The notes beneath the pieces were generated by a model, which was not told where the DNA came from, made no database searches, and worked only from the letters and a program-made list of their open reading frames with translations. Of a stretch of 64,000 bases of DNA, positions 47,261 through 61,007 are shown piece by piece (within the stretch, counting starts at the first letter, position 1; each line of letters starts with the position of its first letter). A program made the translations under genes and the position numbers. Source of the stretch: Boesenbergia rotunda (taxonomy: Eukaryota; Streptophyta; Magnoliopsida; Zingiberales; Zingiberaceae); contig JAGFNQ010000210.1 of assembly GCA_024364735.1 (NCBI GenBank), forward strand, positions 248,001 to 312,000. Reading direction: 5' to 3'.

Positions 47261-48959
47261 AGGAATGGTTTGTATTGCAATTGAAATTTTATGACATCAT
47301 ATATGTAAACATGTAATTTATGAGTATTTTACCATTCTTTTATGAGTGGAAATGTTTAGCAATATGAAATGAATTTGTTACTTGCTGATTGTTGGACATG
47401 GCAGCTATTTGATAATATGGAAAGGACTAAGAATGAGTTAATGATTTGTGTGTGTGTTTGTTTATATATATATATATATATATATAAGGAACATTATTTC
47501 TTTACTTTTGTTTATTTTTCTAAGAAAAAAAAAGAAAAAGTGAATAAATAATAAGTATTAGATGATCTTGAATATAGCAACAACTGATAAGGAATCAATT
47601 AATGGTCATAATTTTGTTTCAATGGATACATTATCACAGACTCGTACTGTCTAGATCATTCGAGTAAATAGAGTCTGCATGTCTAGCTTAACATAATCCA
47701 TGTCGTGTCGTGCCTAATCTAAGCATCGGCCAAATTGGTCTAGACGCAAATATAATCTACTGCTCAGCTCAAGACCAGTTCAACTATCAGCACAACTGGC
47801 CTGTGACAATGGAGCCATTGATACTGCAACTAGTTAGCAGTGTCCTTTTCTAGTTCACAATTGTATAGCAATGGTTGTCATTTAACCGTTCTTATTGCTT
47901 TTGCATAATCGCATTTATTGTTAATTTCATTAATTATAATGTTACGCTTATATTTTCTCTTGGATATTAATTAGTAGACGTGCGTAAGTACTCATGGTAT
48001 TTGATCCCGTCGAGCGAGTTGGACTCCCAACTCGATGACGTGTCCCAACTGGTATTCCGAAAGGCGACTGGCTCGTCTCTTGAAAGAAAGAGATCGTTGG
48101 AAATTTAATGGGAAAGTTTTCGATAAAGTCCCTCCGATGGTCAACTCAGAAAATCCGATGGAGAAGAAGAAAGAAAAACGAAGAACATACACTATAGCTT
48201 CCACTCAATTGCGTACCTATTCGCGAGAAGTAGAGAGTCCTATATATAGCCAGGGGAGTCAATCAACTTCATTTCCACCTTTGTTTTATGCGAAGACAGA
48301 GTCAGGGAACAGTGTTAGTCGGCCGACCAACGCCGTGATTTCTAGGATTTGCAGACGACTCCGGGGTACGGTCTGCAATTACTCACTGCAACTATCAGAA
48401 ACCATTCTAAGACAACAAGATTCTTACGATTCTTGGCACGAGTGGTGTCAGGCTTGCGTTGTCGGATGTCGGCGGTCACTACTGTCACACGCTAGATGTT
48501 AGGGAATTGTACGAGTACTGACGAGAGAAACCTCCAAGAATATGGGACGCTAAGACACAGAGCACCTGAGAAGTTGTCGTTCGGCGTCTAGGACCCTCGA
48601 ATAGAGGTTTTCCACTCAGGGGGAGAAATAGGCAACCCCATAAGTTGAGCAGCCTCGGTCGGGGTCTATCCTGATTGGAGGCCAATCAGGGCCATTCTGG
48701 TTGGGCTTTCCCCGCTCGGTATGCCCGACCATCTGCTCGGGTTTACTTCTGACTGACTCCCTTCGGACAACGTGGTTTTCTTGTGAGCCAACTCACCCTA
48801 TGAGAAAATTTGGTCGAGTAGGTCTGACTGAGTTAAAGCCTTATGGCTTGTGTTTTTTCTTGGGCCCGACTCCAGTCGTGAATTTTACGTCCAATCTGTC
48901 ATCCATGTCAACCGTGTTGGTCAGACTTCCTCTCCATCAGTCATGACAGGATCANTGAT
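47261..48959. other. Spacer and probable LTR-type remnant
   Basis: TA tract at 47465-47485. From about 47990 to 48950 the sequence has LTR-like composition, a TATA-like tcctatatatagcc at 48239 and an open frame of 155 codons (48035-48502) with no recognisable domain. One ambiguous base, n, is at 48955. Not classified. Confidence 0.3.
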
Positions 48960-51372
48960 TTTGGTTTGATTGAGGTTGTGCATATTAGTGGCATGCACCA
49001 TAGCATTGTTTGCATACCGACGACCACTGGCTCCCATGTGGTTGAGACGTGTTGTCGGTCTTATTTCCTTTTGTGTCACACTTAGTTGGAGTTGTGTGTA
49101 GATAGTTGATACTCCCTAGGTGTTTGGATTCTCCACAGGTATGTCAGGGTTTTAAAGCTACAGGTATTACGATTTTTCATTCAGCACCACAGGTAATGTG
49201 GTATATCTGCATAGCCATAGGTTTTGGCGCTTGTATCTTGTCTACATAACTTATCCAATGTAGCGATGGTTGGTGTGTGTACACTACAGGTCATCGCATC
49301 ATGTGCATATTATGTATTGTACATTTGCTTATATTTGTTGGACTTGTTTGAGCTATGATTGCTGCATTTGATTGACATGTATAATCGATTATGATTTGCA
49401 TTTATTATATGATCTGGATCTGCTCGGTAGTATAAGTTGTCTATTGAGGTCTTATGGTGATTTCTGCCCTGTATATTACATTGATTTTCAGGTATATTTA
49501 TGTTGGTGCAGGCAGCACCTAGTCAAACCTGGGTTTTGATAATGGCAAAGAGTTCAGAAGTTAAGATGTTATTGTTGTCTAACTTGTTCACTGAGTGTGC
49601 AGGAAGAAGTCCTAGGTACACTAGGCAAGAAGTCCTGGCAAAGGGCTGGGCAAAGAAGTCTTGGTCAAGGACTGGGCAAGAAGACCTGACTGGAAGTCGG
49701 GCAAAGAAGTTCTGGTCGAGGACTGGGCATGAAGTCCTGACAAGGGGCTGGGCACCGAAGACCTGACCGGAAGTTGGGCACGAAGACCTGGTTAGAGGGA
49801 TTGGGCAAAAGTCTAACCGGAAGAGCCAGTTGGCAAAAGGTAAACTCTCCTGAGAGGAGTAGGTGAGGACACATTCCCCGTCGAGGGAACAGTAGGCGTC
49901 GGTTCGACCTAGGGTTCCATTTGGGAGACCCGAAGTCAGAACTAAGACAGCTACGGCTGTAAATATTGACTAATATTCTTGCTTTGTATGTTTTGGAACT
50001 AACCTTAGTTGCAGGGACCGAAGGAATGTGTTGCTGCAGCTCAGAATGCCCCATGGGAAGGGGGCAGGCAACTAGGATAGGCGCCCGGGAGGTCCTGGGC
50101 GCCCCAGGTCAAAGCCAAAATAGCAAGGAAGCAAGAACGCTTTGAAACCACACTGGGCTAGGCGCCCTGGAGGTCCCGGGCGCCCAATGTCAAAGCCAAA
50201 CAAACCATCGAAGCAAATCTGCCACGAAGTCATTGGACGAGGTCAAGCTAGGCGCCCAGGAGGTCCCGGGCGCCCTAGTCAGACCAGGGCCGAATCAAAG
50301 GGGATAAGCGCTGACCGAGCTGTGGATGGAGGTTCTCGTAGCTGAAGGCACGTGTCAGGCGCCCCCAGCGAATTAGGCGCCCCCAGGAGCACTATAAAAG
50401 GGTGCTCGACCCCAAGGCTTCAACACAACTGCTTTCTAACGCTCCAAAGCTTTTCGTTCAAGCGCTACACCCCGGCAAACTCCGACTTCGAGATTCCAGC
50501 ACCGACGATGACCCGCTGCTCCGAAATACGATCCACATCGGGCGTCGGTAACGAAAAGTGTAGCTATTTTCATTTACTGAGATATTCTTGTACTTAAACT
50601 TGTAAACCTTTTGTGTGATTATAGAATTGCCCAAAATAAATGGTCAAGGACCTTGGGCCTTGGAGTAGGAGCCGACCGCGACTCCGAACCAAATAAAAAT
50701 CTACTTGTGTTCCTGTGTGATTGATTTGTTTCCGCTGCATTTACTCTTTTCTTAATCCGAAAAAGGTTTAACGATATTCACCCCCCCTCTATCGTTTTTC
50801 TCGATCCAACAATTTATTCATATAGATGTATTTATTTTATATTTTTATTCCAGAAACTGTATACATTTGTTTCTATATGCTTGTTTTATCCTTTATATAT
50901 CATGCATATATCTACTCTTATACTTGCAGAGTCCGCCCGGACTCACTACCCCTCATTCTTCTTTTTGTTTTAGGTAATTGATAGTCGTGTCTTGTGCTGC
51001 CAAGAGAAGATCCAACTGCCAATCTCCATTTAAGTTTTATTTTTATTTGTTTTCGTACTCTCGTAGCATTCTTATCCTATTGATGTTGCCCTAGTTATGT
51101 TTTTTTTCGTTTTGGATGGTATTTGTTTTCTCTATGAGCATATATTTATTTACTTCTACTAGATTTTGATTTGTCACATTTGGTTAACCGAGATTTATTT
51201 ATTATGCAAAATATTTAACTGCGTGGTTGTAAATGTGTGAATGTTAGACAAGTGTGGTTGTGCTTTTTAGTTATTGAGATGGGTATGTATTAAGTTTCAG
51301 ATTGTCTACCGTACAGGAGAGATGCTATCTAATTTTCGAGTGATCACGAGTCTCTGGGGGCGTGACAATCAT
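48960..51372 (+). repeat. Degenerate LTR remnant interrupted by a solo LTR
   Basis: The sequence on both sides of solo LTR 1 (48960-49495 and 50817-51372) has the look of a single Ty3-type LTR: 'tacttgcagagtccgcccgg' midway and a terminal 'ctctgggggcgtgaca'. No clear start or target duplication, so assignment is tentative. Confidence 0.35.
49501..50811 (+). mobile_element. Solo LTR 1
   Basis: 1311 bp, begins TGTTGGTGCAGG and ends CGATCCAACA, flanked by ATTTA at 49496-49500 and 50812-50816. TATA-like ctataaaagg at 50391. Near the end is attcaccccccctctatcg, an LTR-end motif common in plant elements. Internally rich in gcgcc..ggtcccgggcgccc repeats and in aagaagtcctgg..gggctggg repeats. Same family as solo LTR 2, which lies in the other orientation. 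The open frames inside are not genes. Confidence 0.92.
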
Positions 51373-51877
51373 ATTTACAAACATCAAATTCTAAATAGCA
51401 ATAGTAAATCACAAACATCAAAGTCTAAATAGCAATAGTAAATCACGATACCATATTCAGAGTGTAAAACAAACATATAATTAAATTTCTATTAATATTT
51501 TAAACTTTAAGTACGTATAATAATCAAAACAAAATATTTATCTTTATTAACATAGAGCAATAAAATAAATATAAACTCTAACTAGATTAATTTTTTTCCA
51601 TAATAAGGACTCCCATATCCACAACATGCACATAAAATATCTTAGACACCAATCCCTTGGTGAGTGAATATACTAATATGGAATCTATATTGATGTGCTC
51701 TACCATGATCTGACAACATTGAACTCTTTTTTTAATTGCTAAATACTTGATGTTGATGTGTTCAGACATTTACGAACTGTGATTGTTCTTGGTATAAAGT
51801 TCTGCAACTTTATTATCATAGTATATCCTCAGCGATCTATCAATGTCATTAACGATTTGCAATGTTGTGAAGTTCGA

Positions 51878-54800
51878 TGTATACTAAAAGCCTAACTTTT
51901 GTATGAACATCTACATTTTGAAATGAGAATCACATGATCATTGATTGCATTTTATATTTATTATATGTGTGCATATTGTCTAATACTTTATATTATAGAT
52001 AACATGGTGTGTGGTGTCACACAGAAGATCATATTATCAATCCCTTGTAGAGTATAAGTAGAGGCTCACAACCTAGATGATTTTGGACAATCCATTGGCA
52101 TAGTTGTAGTGTAATTTGGTATTGATTTATCTTGACCATAGAATTACACTAGTATACTTTGGGTGTATTGAGCAGAACCAATATAGAGGTGATTTAATTT
52201 ATACTGACTATATAATTAAATCAGACCTCAGATATTATGGAGTACATACTCTTAATCTCGATATAATAACGGGTACATGTACTTAATATTTATTTCTTTA
52301 ATTTACCAATGGACGAGATTTATTTATTAAATCGATAGACCCGGTAAATTGAGAAATAATATTATTTACACGATATGTCGTTGATTATAGAAGGAAACCG
52401 TATCCTGATGAGTCAGGTTGATGATGTCCCCTTGAGGAGCTCATAAAGCTCACCATGTTAAATCCTGCAGGTGGACTTGGTCTGACATGATGATAAGGTT
52501 GAGTGGTACTACTCATGTAGTTAGATATTAATTAATTAAATTGTCAATAAATTAATTAATTAATGGGCATTCGATATCAAAAACACGGGGAGAATTTGTA
52601 CACATAATAGGGGAGCCCATATTTAGATATGGGGTTGGTGAGGTAGATCAATGATGATCCTTTAGTAGATTTGATCATCATTAATGGATCGGGCCTTGTT
52701 CCATTTGGTGGCCAAGACCTAACTCTTCCTCATGGTCCCTATTGTATCCTATATATACCACATAGAGTCGTGATACTAAGAGACAATTGAAAACACCCAA
52801 GCCTTATATTCTCTTCCTCTCTCCTAGGGTTTGTGTAACGCCCCAAATTTTCCGCTCTAGTGTGGTAATAATGGAACATGTGGCCAAGAATAATATTATG
52901 AATTTAGTGGGAAAAGTTGTGAATAAAGAAATGTTAGGCATTATCTTGACACGTAGTGGATGTGTGATAATTATGCTTAGGTATTATATTTAATGTTATG
53001 CTTAAGTATCCTACACATGTATGAATGAATAATGATATGCATATGCATGAGTATGAATTAAATAAGTAACATTCTCTAGATGGGCTTTGGTTATGCGGGC
53101 TTGGAAAAAAATAATAAAAGGAAGAGAAAGCAAAAAGAAGAGGAGGTGCCAAGGATTGAACCTTGGACCTCAAAGAAAAGCCAAGTCTTAAGAATGCATA
53201 TGTAACCAATTCACCCAGCAGGGGAGTGCTATTAGGAGGAGATGGGAAATCGTAGATGAATAGAAGATAAGTGAAGAGACACATGAAAATGAAGAGGCAC
53301 CATTGAAAGAGGTGGTTACCTTTTCACTCCCTATAAAAGAGCATGGGGAGAGAAATGCCCAAGGCATTTTCAGCCACAAGCCCTCCCCTCTCTTCTCACC
53401 AAGTCTCTCCTCTTCATCCTCTCCCTCACCGAGACCTAGGGTCTCCTTGCAGCCCAAAACTGAGCCCCACAAACCAGAAGAAGAAAAGGAGAAGAACAAG
53501 AGGAGTACCAAGCCTAAGAGCCATTTCTTCTCCAAAGTCTAGAACACTTTTTTTGAATTTTTTTAGCGCAAGAGGTAAGACTCACTCACCTGCAACATAA
53601 TAGCCTTGAATGTGTATTTATGATCCCTTATGTTTGCTTGTGATGTTGTGTGAAAAAAATGGAAGAAAAGCCATGTTGTATGTTACGGTCAAGGAAGGTT
53701 TTCTCCTCTTTTGTTATGTTTAAGTTTAGATGATGATTCTACATGCTTATTGATACCTTCTTATAGTAGATGAATGATGAATACATGATGTTTGAGTGCC
53801 TTCCATGATGTAAAGGACTTAGAACCTCTCGGCCAAGTGGTGGAGATGGGTAGATGCATGTGTATGGACTAGGGTTTGATTCTATGTGAATTTTCCTTTG
53901 CTTATGTAATGTTTTATGTCAAGAAAATTGTGGAATCTATGCCTTATTAAATCTATGAGTTTCGGCCAACAACTAGGTAGAGGGCTAAAATAGGTCCAAA
54001 CTACAAATTATGTACCCAAACTAAGGTTTAGTGAAGTCTAGACTACCCTTGTACTTGTAAATGATCTCTTATGCAATTGTTTCTATGTTACATGAATTTT
54101 TATGCTATAATACCCTAACTATGAATTTCGGCCAGCATCTAGAATGAGGACTAAAATAGGTCCAAACTACAATCATGTGCCTAAACTAATATTTAGTGAA
54201 GTTTAGACTACCCTTGTACTTGTAAATAATCTCTTTTGTGAAGTGTGCACTTATTTCAATGTTATAGGAATTTTATGCTATGAAACCCTAGCTATGAAGT
54301 TTCAGCCAGCATGTATTAAGATAGGAAAAGATAGCTAAAACCAATGTTTTGCCTTGATTAAGACAAATATGTTACATGAATGATGTGTTGATAAGACTAG
54401 CATGATGTTTGCTTCACTTGCATGTTTTTAAAGAAAGATCCTACATTGTCATGCTATTTATGTGAATGATTGTGCCATAAAAGTGTGCCTACACTCATGA
54501 ATGATTGAATGTCTATAGTACATTCATTATGAAAGAAAGAAAAAGGAAAGAATGCATGTATGTATTTTACTTTAAAATATGGTTTGTACCGGATATTGAA
54601 AAAGATCCACGGTTCTGGACTACCGAAGTTGTCCCTAGGTTGAAAGATAGTAGGCCTAGTAACCCTAGTAGGTCAAGACTAGCTACCTCACATCTATTTA
54701 GGGATGCGCGTAAAGAAAGAATGAGTACAAGCCGGGGACCCCTATAAAGATGATGTATGCTTATGTTAAAGTATTACTTATTATGTTTTCTAAAGAGCAT

Positions 54801-56120
54801 CCTAAATGTTTTTGTAATGCACATGTTTTATGTTTGTATGCATTCATGCACCTTATGTGCCTTATGAGTTTTATGCTATACATGAGATGTTATATGTCTT
54901 TCAAATATACGTGACATGTGGATTTAGTGAGTAGGAAAGAGCTTACTAAGTTTCGTACTTATAGTTGATTGCTTATGTTGCAGATCAACATAGAAATTTC
55001 TAAAGGAAGGGAAGCTGCAGGAAGGGCTCGTGTGTGTGGTGGTGACTTGGCTGATCGATCAATTTAGTGCCATTATAGACTTAGCACTTACCTTTATAAG
55101 AAAACATGTTTTACTACCTTATACTTGATACTTGTTAGCTCTTTAGGAGTTTATTTAATGCATGGATGCTACTAGATATTATATGATCTTTATACCCCTT
55201 CTTGTTGCATGTGTTATAGTTATGTTTTAGTTCTGCTGCAATGCTTTATATTCATATGCAATAATATGTGTAAGTTAAGTAGGAAAAAAAAGGGTAATGC
55301 GCTGCCTTAACGGTAAGGGGCGGGCGTTACAGTTTGTGGGTGCTGACCATAGCAAGGAGGTGGGGTGGACAAAGAAGAGAACTCCTCTCTTCTTTTCCTC
55401 ATCTTCTTCTTCCTTTCTATCCTCCTTCTCCTTGAGACTTGCGTCTTGGTCAAGAAAAGGAAGTGGTTGTCTCTTCCTTTGGCCGGCGACTCAAGTACAA
55501 AGAAGGAGGAGTTGTTAGGTGGCGCCGACACAAACAAGCACAAGGAGACCGGGTGGCTTGGGTTAGAGGGAAGGAATCTTTTCTTCCTCTTCTTCATCTT
55601 CTTCTTCCTCTCTTCTCTACTTGGTGGATGGCGCAAGGTTGAAGGAGAAGCTCCTTCTTTTGGCCGGCGGCATAAGTTGGACAAAGAGGTTGGCGCAAGC
55701 AAGAAGGGAGGGAAGAAGAGTCTTGGAGGCTTTTATATCTTGGAAGATTGTCACCCACACGATATCCAAGAAGGGGATAGGACATACAATAGAAGATCGG
55801 GAGGTAAACAAGAAGGTATATTTCTTGTTTTGGTTTCTTTGATCTTGTTTGATTGTTGTTCATAATTTCATGTTAATAATTATCTTGGACCCCGATGATA
55901 AACACAAAAACTGGTGATCTATTCATCGTCTATTCCGCGGCTAATCTGTTAGACGAGTTAGATTGCTTGAACAACAAGTTTGTTCAAGCGGTCACTCGAA
56001 TCGGTTAGCACAACGATGAGTTGGTTGTTTGGGAAATTGTTCTCCATTCAGATTGAAATAATTTTAATCCGGTGATATGGAGAGGTTTCCCATGCGCAAC
56101 CGCCGTCACGAAACCTAACA
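51878..56120 (+). repeat. 5' LTR of Copia 2, split by solo LTR 4
   Basis: Begins TGTATACTAAAA, ends CCTAACA next to the primer site. The start matches 63386 onward (the 3' LTR) over at least 600 bp. Without the 2498-bp solo LTR 4 and one copy of its duplication it is about 1.74 kb. CT/GA-rich 55360-55740 is part of it; the several short open frames there are composition artefacts. Confidence 0.85.
52834..55331 (+). mobile_element. Solo LTR 4
   Basis: 2498 bp with inverted ends TGTAACGCCC and GGGCGTTACA, flanked by GTTTG at 52829-52833 and 55332-55336. TATA-like ccctataaaaga at 53329. Length and ends suit a Ty3/Gypsy chromovirus-type LTR (inference). Three related internal blocks (gccaacaactaggtagagggctaaaataggtcc at 53965 and 54130, weaker at 54305) show internal duplication. 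It is inserted in the 5' LTR of Copia 2. Confidence 0.92.
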
Positions 56121-56121
56121 A

Positions 56122-56135
56122 TTGATATCAGAGCC
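56122..56135 (+). other. Primer binding site of Copia 2
   Basis: ttgatatcagagcc, one mismatch region from the usual tggtatcagagc site for initiator tRNA-Met, directly after the LTR. Confidence 0.7.
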
Positions 56136-57194
56136 AAAGGTTTTCGGTTTTGTGTGTTTAGGATTTGGTTACTTTCATGGATTATTTCATGTATATTATT
56201 ATTCCAGATAATAGTAGTATGTGCGTAGGCTAACTCTTTGGTTGCATGCATGAGATCTGACTATTATGGCTTAATATAGATTGTATGTGATTGTGTGCAT
56301 GTTTGTATTATTTATTTGAATCCTCATGCTTGACGAGGCTAGATTGTATTTAATTTTTGTAATTAAATACGACAATTGTTTAGCCACACATTTTAGTTTA
56401 CTTTCGATCTAGACTTGTTGTACACTCCTATGTGGAGTATAGGATCGATGGATATAAATTAAAATAGTTTTTTATCTCAGCTCGGAGCTCCTTCATAGAT
56501 GAGGCTTGCGCATGGTGCTTAGAGGAGGAGACGAGGTGGCGACACAACTAGAGGCATATTGAAGATAAAAACCATAATAGTTGGAAAAATTAGTTTTTTT
56601 TCTTATTTATTGCTTTTTGTTTATATGCTTGTTATGCTTGCAAGGTAAAATTCCTCAATTATAAATTACTAAGTGGGAGAGGGATTCTAAGAATCCCATG
56701 ACCTCGATTACAAATTTGACATGTGATGTGAACAAACTTGCGCGTTGGCTCTGAGTGCCTTCCTCCATATCGGATGAGTTTGTTTTGCGGATCACTAGGT
56801 CAAACATGGTTATAGGAAGTTATTTAGGAGCGTGTGATCTTCCCCATCAGAAGGGACATAATCCTAGGTATTTCCCTTAGTATCGTGTAATAGTGAACAC
56901 TAAGATACATTTAATAGTATCCTCCCCATCGGAGTCACTGCTATTACTAGTAGGGTCGAAGAGGAGCTAACTATTAATTTTTTTTGTCAAAAAGTTAGGT
57001 TGACAAGATAATAAAATTAATGGATAAAATCTTCTCTTACAAATGTAGAATTCATATACGTCCACACTATCGTGGCATACGATATTCTCGGTGTTTTGAG
57101 GTGTTGGTTGATTTTAAAATTTTATTATTTGAGGAATCAATAATTTTTTGAAATCTAATGTTTTGATCATTGTGATTCTCAGGATATTTTCAAA
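56136..57194. other. Untranslated leader of Copia 2
   Basis: About 1.06 kb between primer site and gag start, with no gene. It has two related blocks around ccccatcag/ccccatcgga (56835, 56925). Confidence 0.45.
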
Positions 57195-58010
57195 ATGGCT
57201 TTCAACCCACTAACTGTAATATTGAAAGAAAATAAACTTACTGACCCTAACTATATTGCTTGGAAACGAAACCTAGACTTTGTCATGACTGTTGAGGAGT
57301 ACAAATTTGTACTCTTTAAGATCTATCTTCCTAAGCCTAGTGAGAATTCTAGTTAAGAAGAGAAAGGGAGTTATAGGAAGTGGATGAAAGTAGATGAGAT
57401 GGCGCGGTGTTACATTCTGGCATTTATGTCAAATGTACTGCAACATCAGCATCAGACTTTCGCTTCTGCCTATGACATGTTGCTCAATCTCAAGGAACTC
57501 TTCGGACACCAGAATCAGATGGTTAGGCAGGAGGCAATGAGGAACTTGATGATGACCACCATGATTGAGGGGACACCTATGAGGGATTATGTCCTCAAAA
57601 TGATGGCTCATTTAAATGAGATGGAAATCCTAGGAACTGAGATCTATGGGGAAACCCAGGTCAATATCATCCTCCAGTCACTACCTAGGAGTTTTGAGCA
57701 GTTTCGCTTGAATTACAACATGAACAAGAGGTTGTATTCGATGGCAGAACTTCTGACAGACTCAGGCAGCTGAGGGGTTATTTCGTCAGAGTGCTCGTGC
57801 CTTTGTTGCTGAAAAGGCTTCTACTTCTAAGCCGGAAGGAAAGAAGAAGAAGAAGCCAATTTTAGCAAAGAAGGCAGCTGGATCTGAGGGACCTCAGGCT
57901 GGAGTGAAGAAGACAAAAGACAAGTGCTTCACGTGCAAGCAGACTGGACACTGGAAGGCGGATTGTCCTCGTTGTCAGGAGAAAAATAAATGTATATCTT
58001 TTTGTTTAGT
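57195..58010 (+). pseudogene. Copia 2 gag
   Basis: Starts MAFNPLTVILKENKLT; Copia-type gag with YIAWKRNLDFVM. TAA at about 57354 interrupts it, then a long open part (57384-57773) with QEAMRNLMMTTMIEGTPMRD and VNIILQSLPRSF. A one-base shift near 57765 ends that frame (LLTDSGS, stop). Lys-rich segment and a CCHC knuckle, CFTCKQTGHWKADC, follow at 57927. Gag forms the particle that packages the RNA. Confidence 0.85.
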
Positions 58011-59445
58011 TATTGAAACATGTTTAGCGGTGTTATCTACCGACACCTAGTGTGTAGATACGGGAGCCACTGATTGTGTCTGTAATTTTTTGCAAGGGTT
58101 CCAGGAAACCCGACGATTAGTTGATGGAGAGATTACCGTCTACATGAGCAATGCTACGAAGGTGGCGGTTATTGTAGTGGGAGACATGTATTTATCGTTT
58201 AGAAATAAAACTTTGGTATTGAGAAATTATCTTTATGTTCATACTTTTAGAAAGAACCTTATTTCAGTTTCTAAATTGATAAATGATGGGTATTCTATTT
58301 CTTTTAATGATAAAGTTGTTATAAAAAGGAATAGAGAGATTATCTGTTCAGGTGCGTTGGTTGACAATTTGTACACTCTTGAAGCAAAAACTCCCACGAT
58401 GCAAATAGAAGTAAATAACTCATCATCTAACCATAAGGGGAAAGAACCTTCGAAGATGAACCAAACATATCTTTGGCATCTGAGACTAGGTCATATTAAC
58501 CTTAGTAGAATTCAAAGGTTGATAGCCGATGGGCCTTTGGGTTCATTGGTGATGGAAGACTTCCCAACCTGTGAATCTTGCTTAGAAGGTAAAATGACCA
58601 AGAGGTCTTTCAAGGCCAAGGGGTATAGAGTTAAAGATATGTTGGAATTGGTTCATTCTGATTTGTGTGGTCCTATGTCTATCTAGGCTAGAGGTGGCAT
58701 TGAATATTTCGTCTCTTTTATAGACAATTATTCAAGGTATGGATACATTTACTTGATGCGCTGCAAGTCTAAATACTTTGACAACTTCAAAGAATTTAAG
58801 GCTGATGTGGAGAAATATCAAGGTAAAAGTATCAAGACACTACGATATGATCGTGGTGGTGAGTACCTCTTGGGAGAGTTTAGGAGTTACTTATCAGAGG
58901 CTGAGATCCAATCCCAATTGTCCGCACCTAGTACACCCCAACAGAACGGTTCAGCGGAGCGAAGGAATAGGACTCTTATGGAGATGGTTACGTCGATGAT
59001 GAGTTATTCTGAGATACCTGATTCGTTCTGGGGGTATGCTCTGGAAATGACAGTGTACATTCTGAACTTGGTACCATCCAAATCAGTACCCTCTATTCCC
59101 ACTGAATTGTGGACTGGGCGTAAGCCTAGTCTGAGACATATTCGAATTTAGGGTAGTCCAACACATGTGCTGAAGGGAGATGCTGATAAGTTGGAATCTC
59201 ATACAGAAGTACGCTTGTTCGTAGGCTATCTTAGAGGAATGAAAGGTGGTTTATTCTATAGTCCTAAAGATCAGAGGGTAATCGTTAGCTCGAATGCTCG
59301 ATTTTTAGAGGAAGATTATGTAATGAACCACAAGCCCATGAGTAGGATTGTTCTCAAGGAGATGAGAGGGGAAGTTCTAACTTCAGTACCAACAGTACAA
59401 GAGGATACACAAGTAGTACCTCATCGTAGTGGGGAGGGTTGTTAG
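58011..59445 (+). pseudogene. Copia 2 protease and integrase
   Basis: The protease site VDTGATD (D-T-G intact) at about 58052, just after a TAG at about 58048. Then LWHLRLGHINLSRIQRL, CESCLEGKMTKRSF and the integrase core: LVHSDLCGP, stop TAG at 58684-58686, FIDNYSRYGYIYL, LRYDRGGEY, STPQQNGSAERRNRTL, with the C-terminal region LWTGRKPSLRHIRI, stop at 59149-59151, then ADKLESHTEVRLFVGY. No frameshift within the core, only nonsense codons. Confidence 0.88.
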
Positions 59446-59509
59446 ACAACCTAATAGATTCATGTTCTTGGGAGTGTCATCGGACTTGGTCCCTGGTGAA
59501 CATAAACCT

Positions 59510-60500
59510 GATCCCTGAACATATGACGAGGCACTCCAAGATAAAGATGCGGTATCTTGGCAAAGGGCAATGACTTCTGAGATAGAATCTATGGATTCTA
59601 ATTATGTCTGGGAGCTAGTAGAACCACCCAATGGTGTAAAAATCATTGGATGCAAGTGGATCTACAAGAGAAAGAGATGATCAAATGGGAAGGTATAGAC
59701 CTTCAAAGCAAGCCTTGTTGCAAAAGGGTATACTCAAAAAGAGGGTATCAATTTGAGGAGACCTTTTCGCCGGTAGCCATGCTTAAGTCGATCTGGATTC
59801 TCTTATCTATTGCCGCTCATATGGATTATGAGGTTTGGCAGATGGATGCCAAGACAGCTTTCCTTAACGGAAGTCTTGAGAAAAACATCTATATGAATCA
59901 ACCAGAGGGATTCATTATAAAAAGCAAAGAGCATCTTGTGTGTAACCTTAATCGGTCCATTTATGCATTGAAGCAAGCTTCACGATCTTAGAACATCTAG
60001 TTTGATGAGGTAATCCAGTCATATGGATTTATTCAAAGTCCGGATGAGTTTTGTGTATACAAGAGATGTGATGGAAACGTAGTGGTATGTCTTGTAATAT
60101 ACGTAGATGATATTTTGCTCATTGGCAACAATGTCAAAGTATTATCAGACTTAAGGGTATGGTTATCCAAACAGTTTGATATGAACGACTTGGGAGAAGT
60201 AGGACACATCCTTGGGATCAAGGTTATAAGGAATCGTAAGAAAAAGATGTTGTGCTTATCTCAAGCTTCATACATAGACACTGTCCTAGCTCGTTTTAGC
60301 ATGCAGAACTCCAAGAAAGGTTTTCTACCTTTTAGGCATGGAGTTCCTCTATCTAAGAAGATGTGTTCTAAAACATCAAAGGAGATAGAGGAGATGAAGA
60401 CAGTTCCTTATGCTTCGGCTGTGGGAAGCCTCATGTATGCTATATTATGTACGAGGTCAGATATTTGCTTTGCCATGAGCATGATTAGCAGATATTAGAG
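59510..60500 (+). pseudogene. Copia 2 reverse transcriptase
   Basis: RT region with FEETFSPVAMLKSIWILLSI, MDAKTAFLNGSLEK, MNQPEGF and the catalytic YVDDILLIGNN at about 60100. A frameshift lies near 59675, and stops at about 59989 and 60495 (TAG) break it. RT copies element RNA into cDNA. Confidence 0.88.
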
Positions 60501-61007
60501 TAATCCAGGACAAGGACATTGGACTGCGGTAAAACATATATTAAAGTACCTGAGAAACACTAGGGATTATATGCTAGTTTACCAGGTAGACCAATTACTC
60601 CCTGTTCATTACACAGATTATGACTTCCAATCAGATAGGGATAAAAGTAAGTCTACCTCGGGGTATGTGTTTACTTTAGGAGGTGGAGCCATAGTATGGA
60701 GGAGTGTCAAGCAAAAATGTGTGGCGGACTCCACCATGAAAGTTGAGTATCTGACAGCCTCTGAGGCAGCCAAGGAAGCTGTGTGGCTTAGGAACTTCTT
60801 GATGGACTTAGATGTGATTCCTGGTTTGCCCATGGCTATCACAATTTATTATGATAACAGTGGTGCAGTTGCAAACTCGAAGGAACCACGAGCCTATAAG
60901 GCAAGTAAACACATAGAGCGTAAGTACCACCTGATACAAGAGATCGGAAAATAAGGAGAAGTTGTTGTCGCCAAGATTGCATCAGAGGACAACTTGGCAG
61001 ATCCTTT

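Noticed and set aside
48955..48955. Ambiguous base n
   Set aside because: A single unresolved base in repeat sequence; no biological meaning inferred.
49500..50597. Short frames with repeated AKKSWSRTG-like residues
   Set aside because: Inside solo LTR 1; the same repeats recur inverted in solo LTR 2, so they are LTR sequence.
55307..55865. Open frames on both strands at 55.3-55.9 kb
   Set aside because: Inside the 5' LTR of Copia 2; caused by CT/GA-rich composition.
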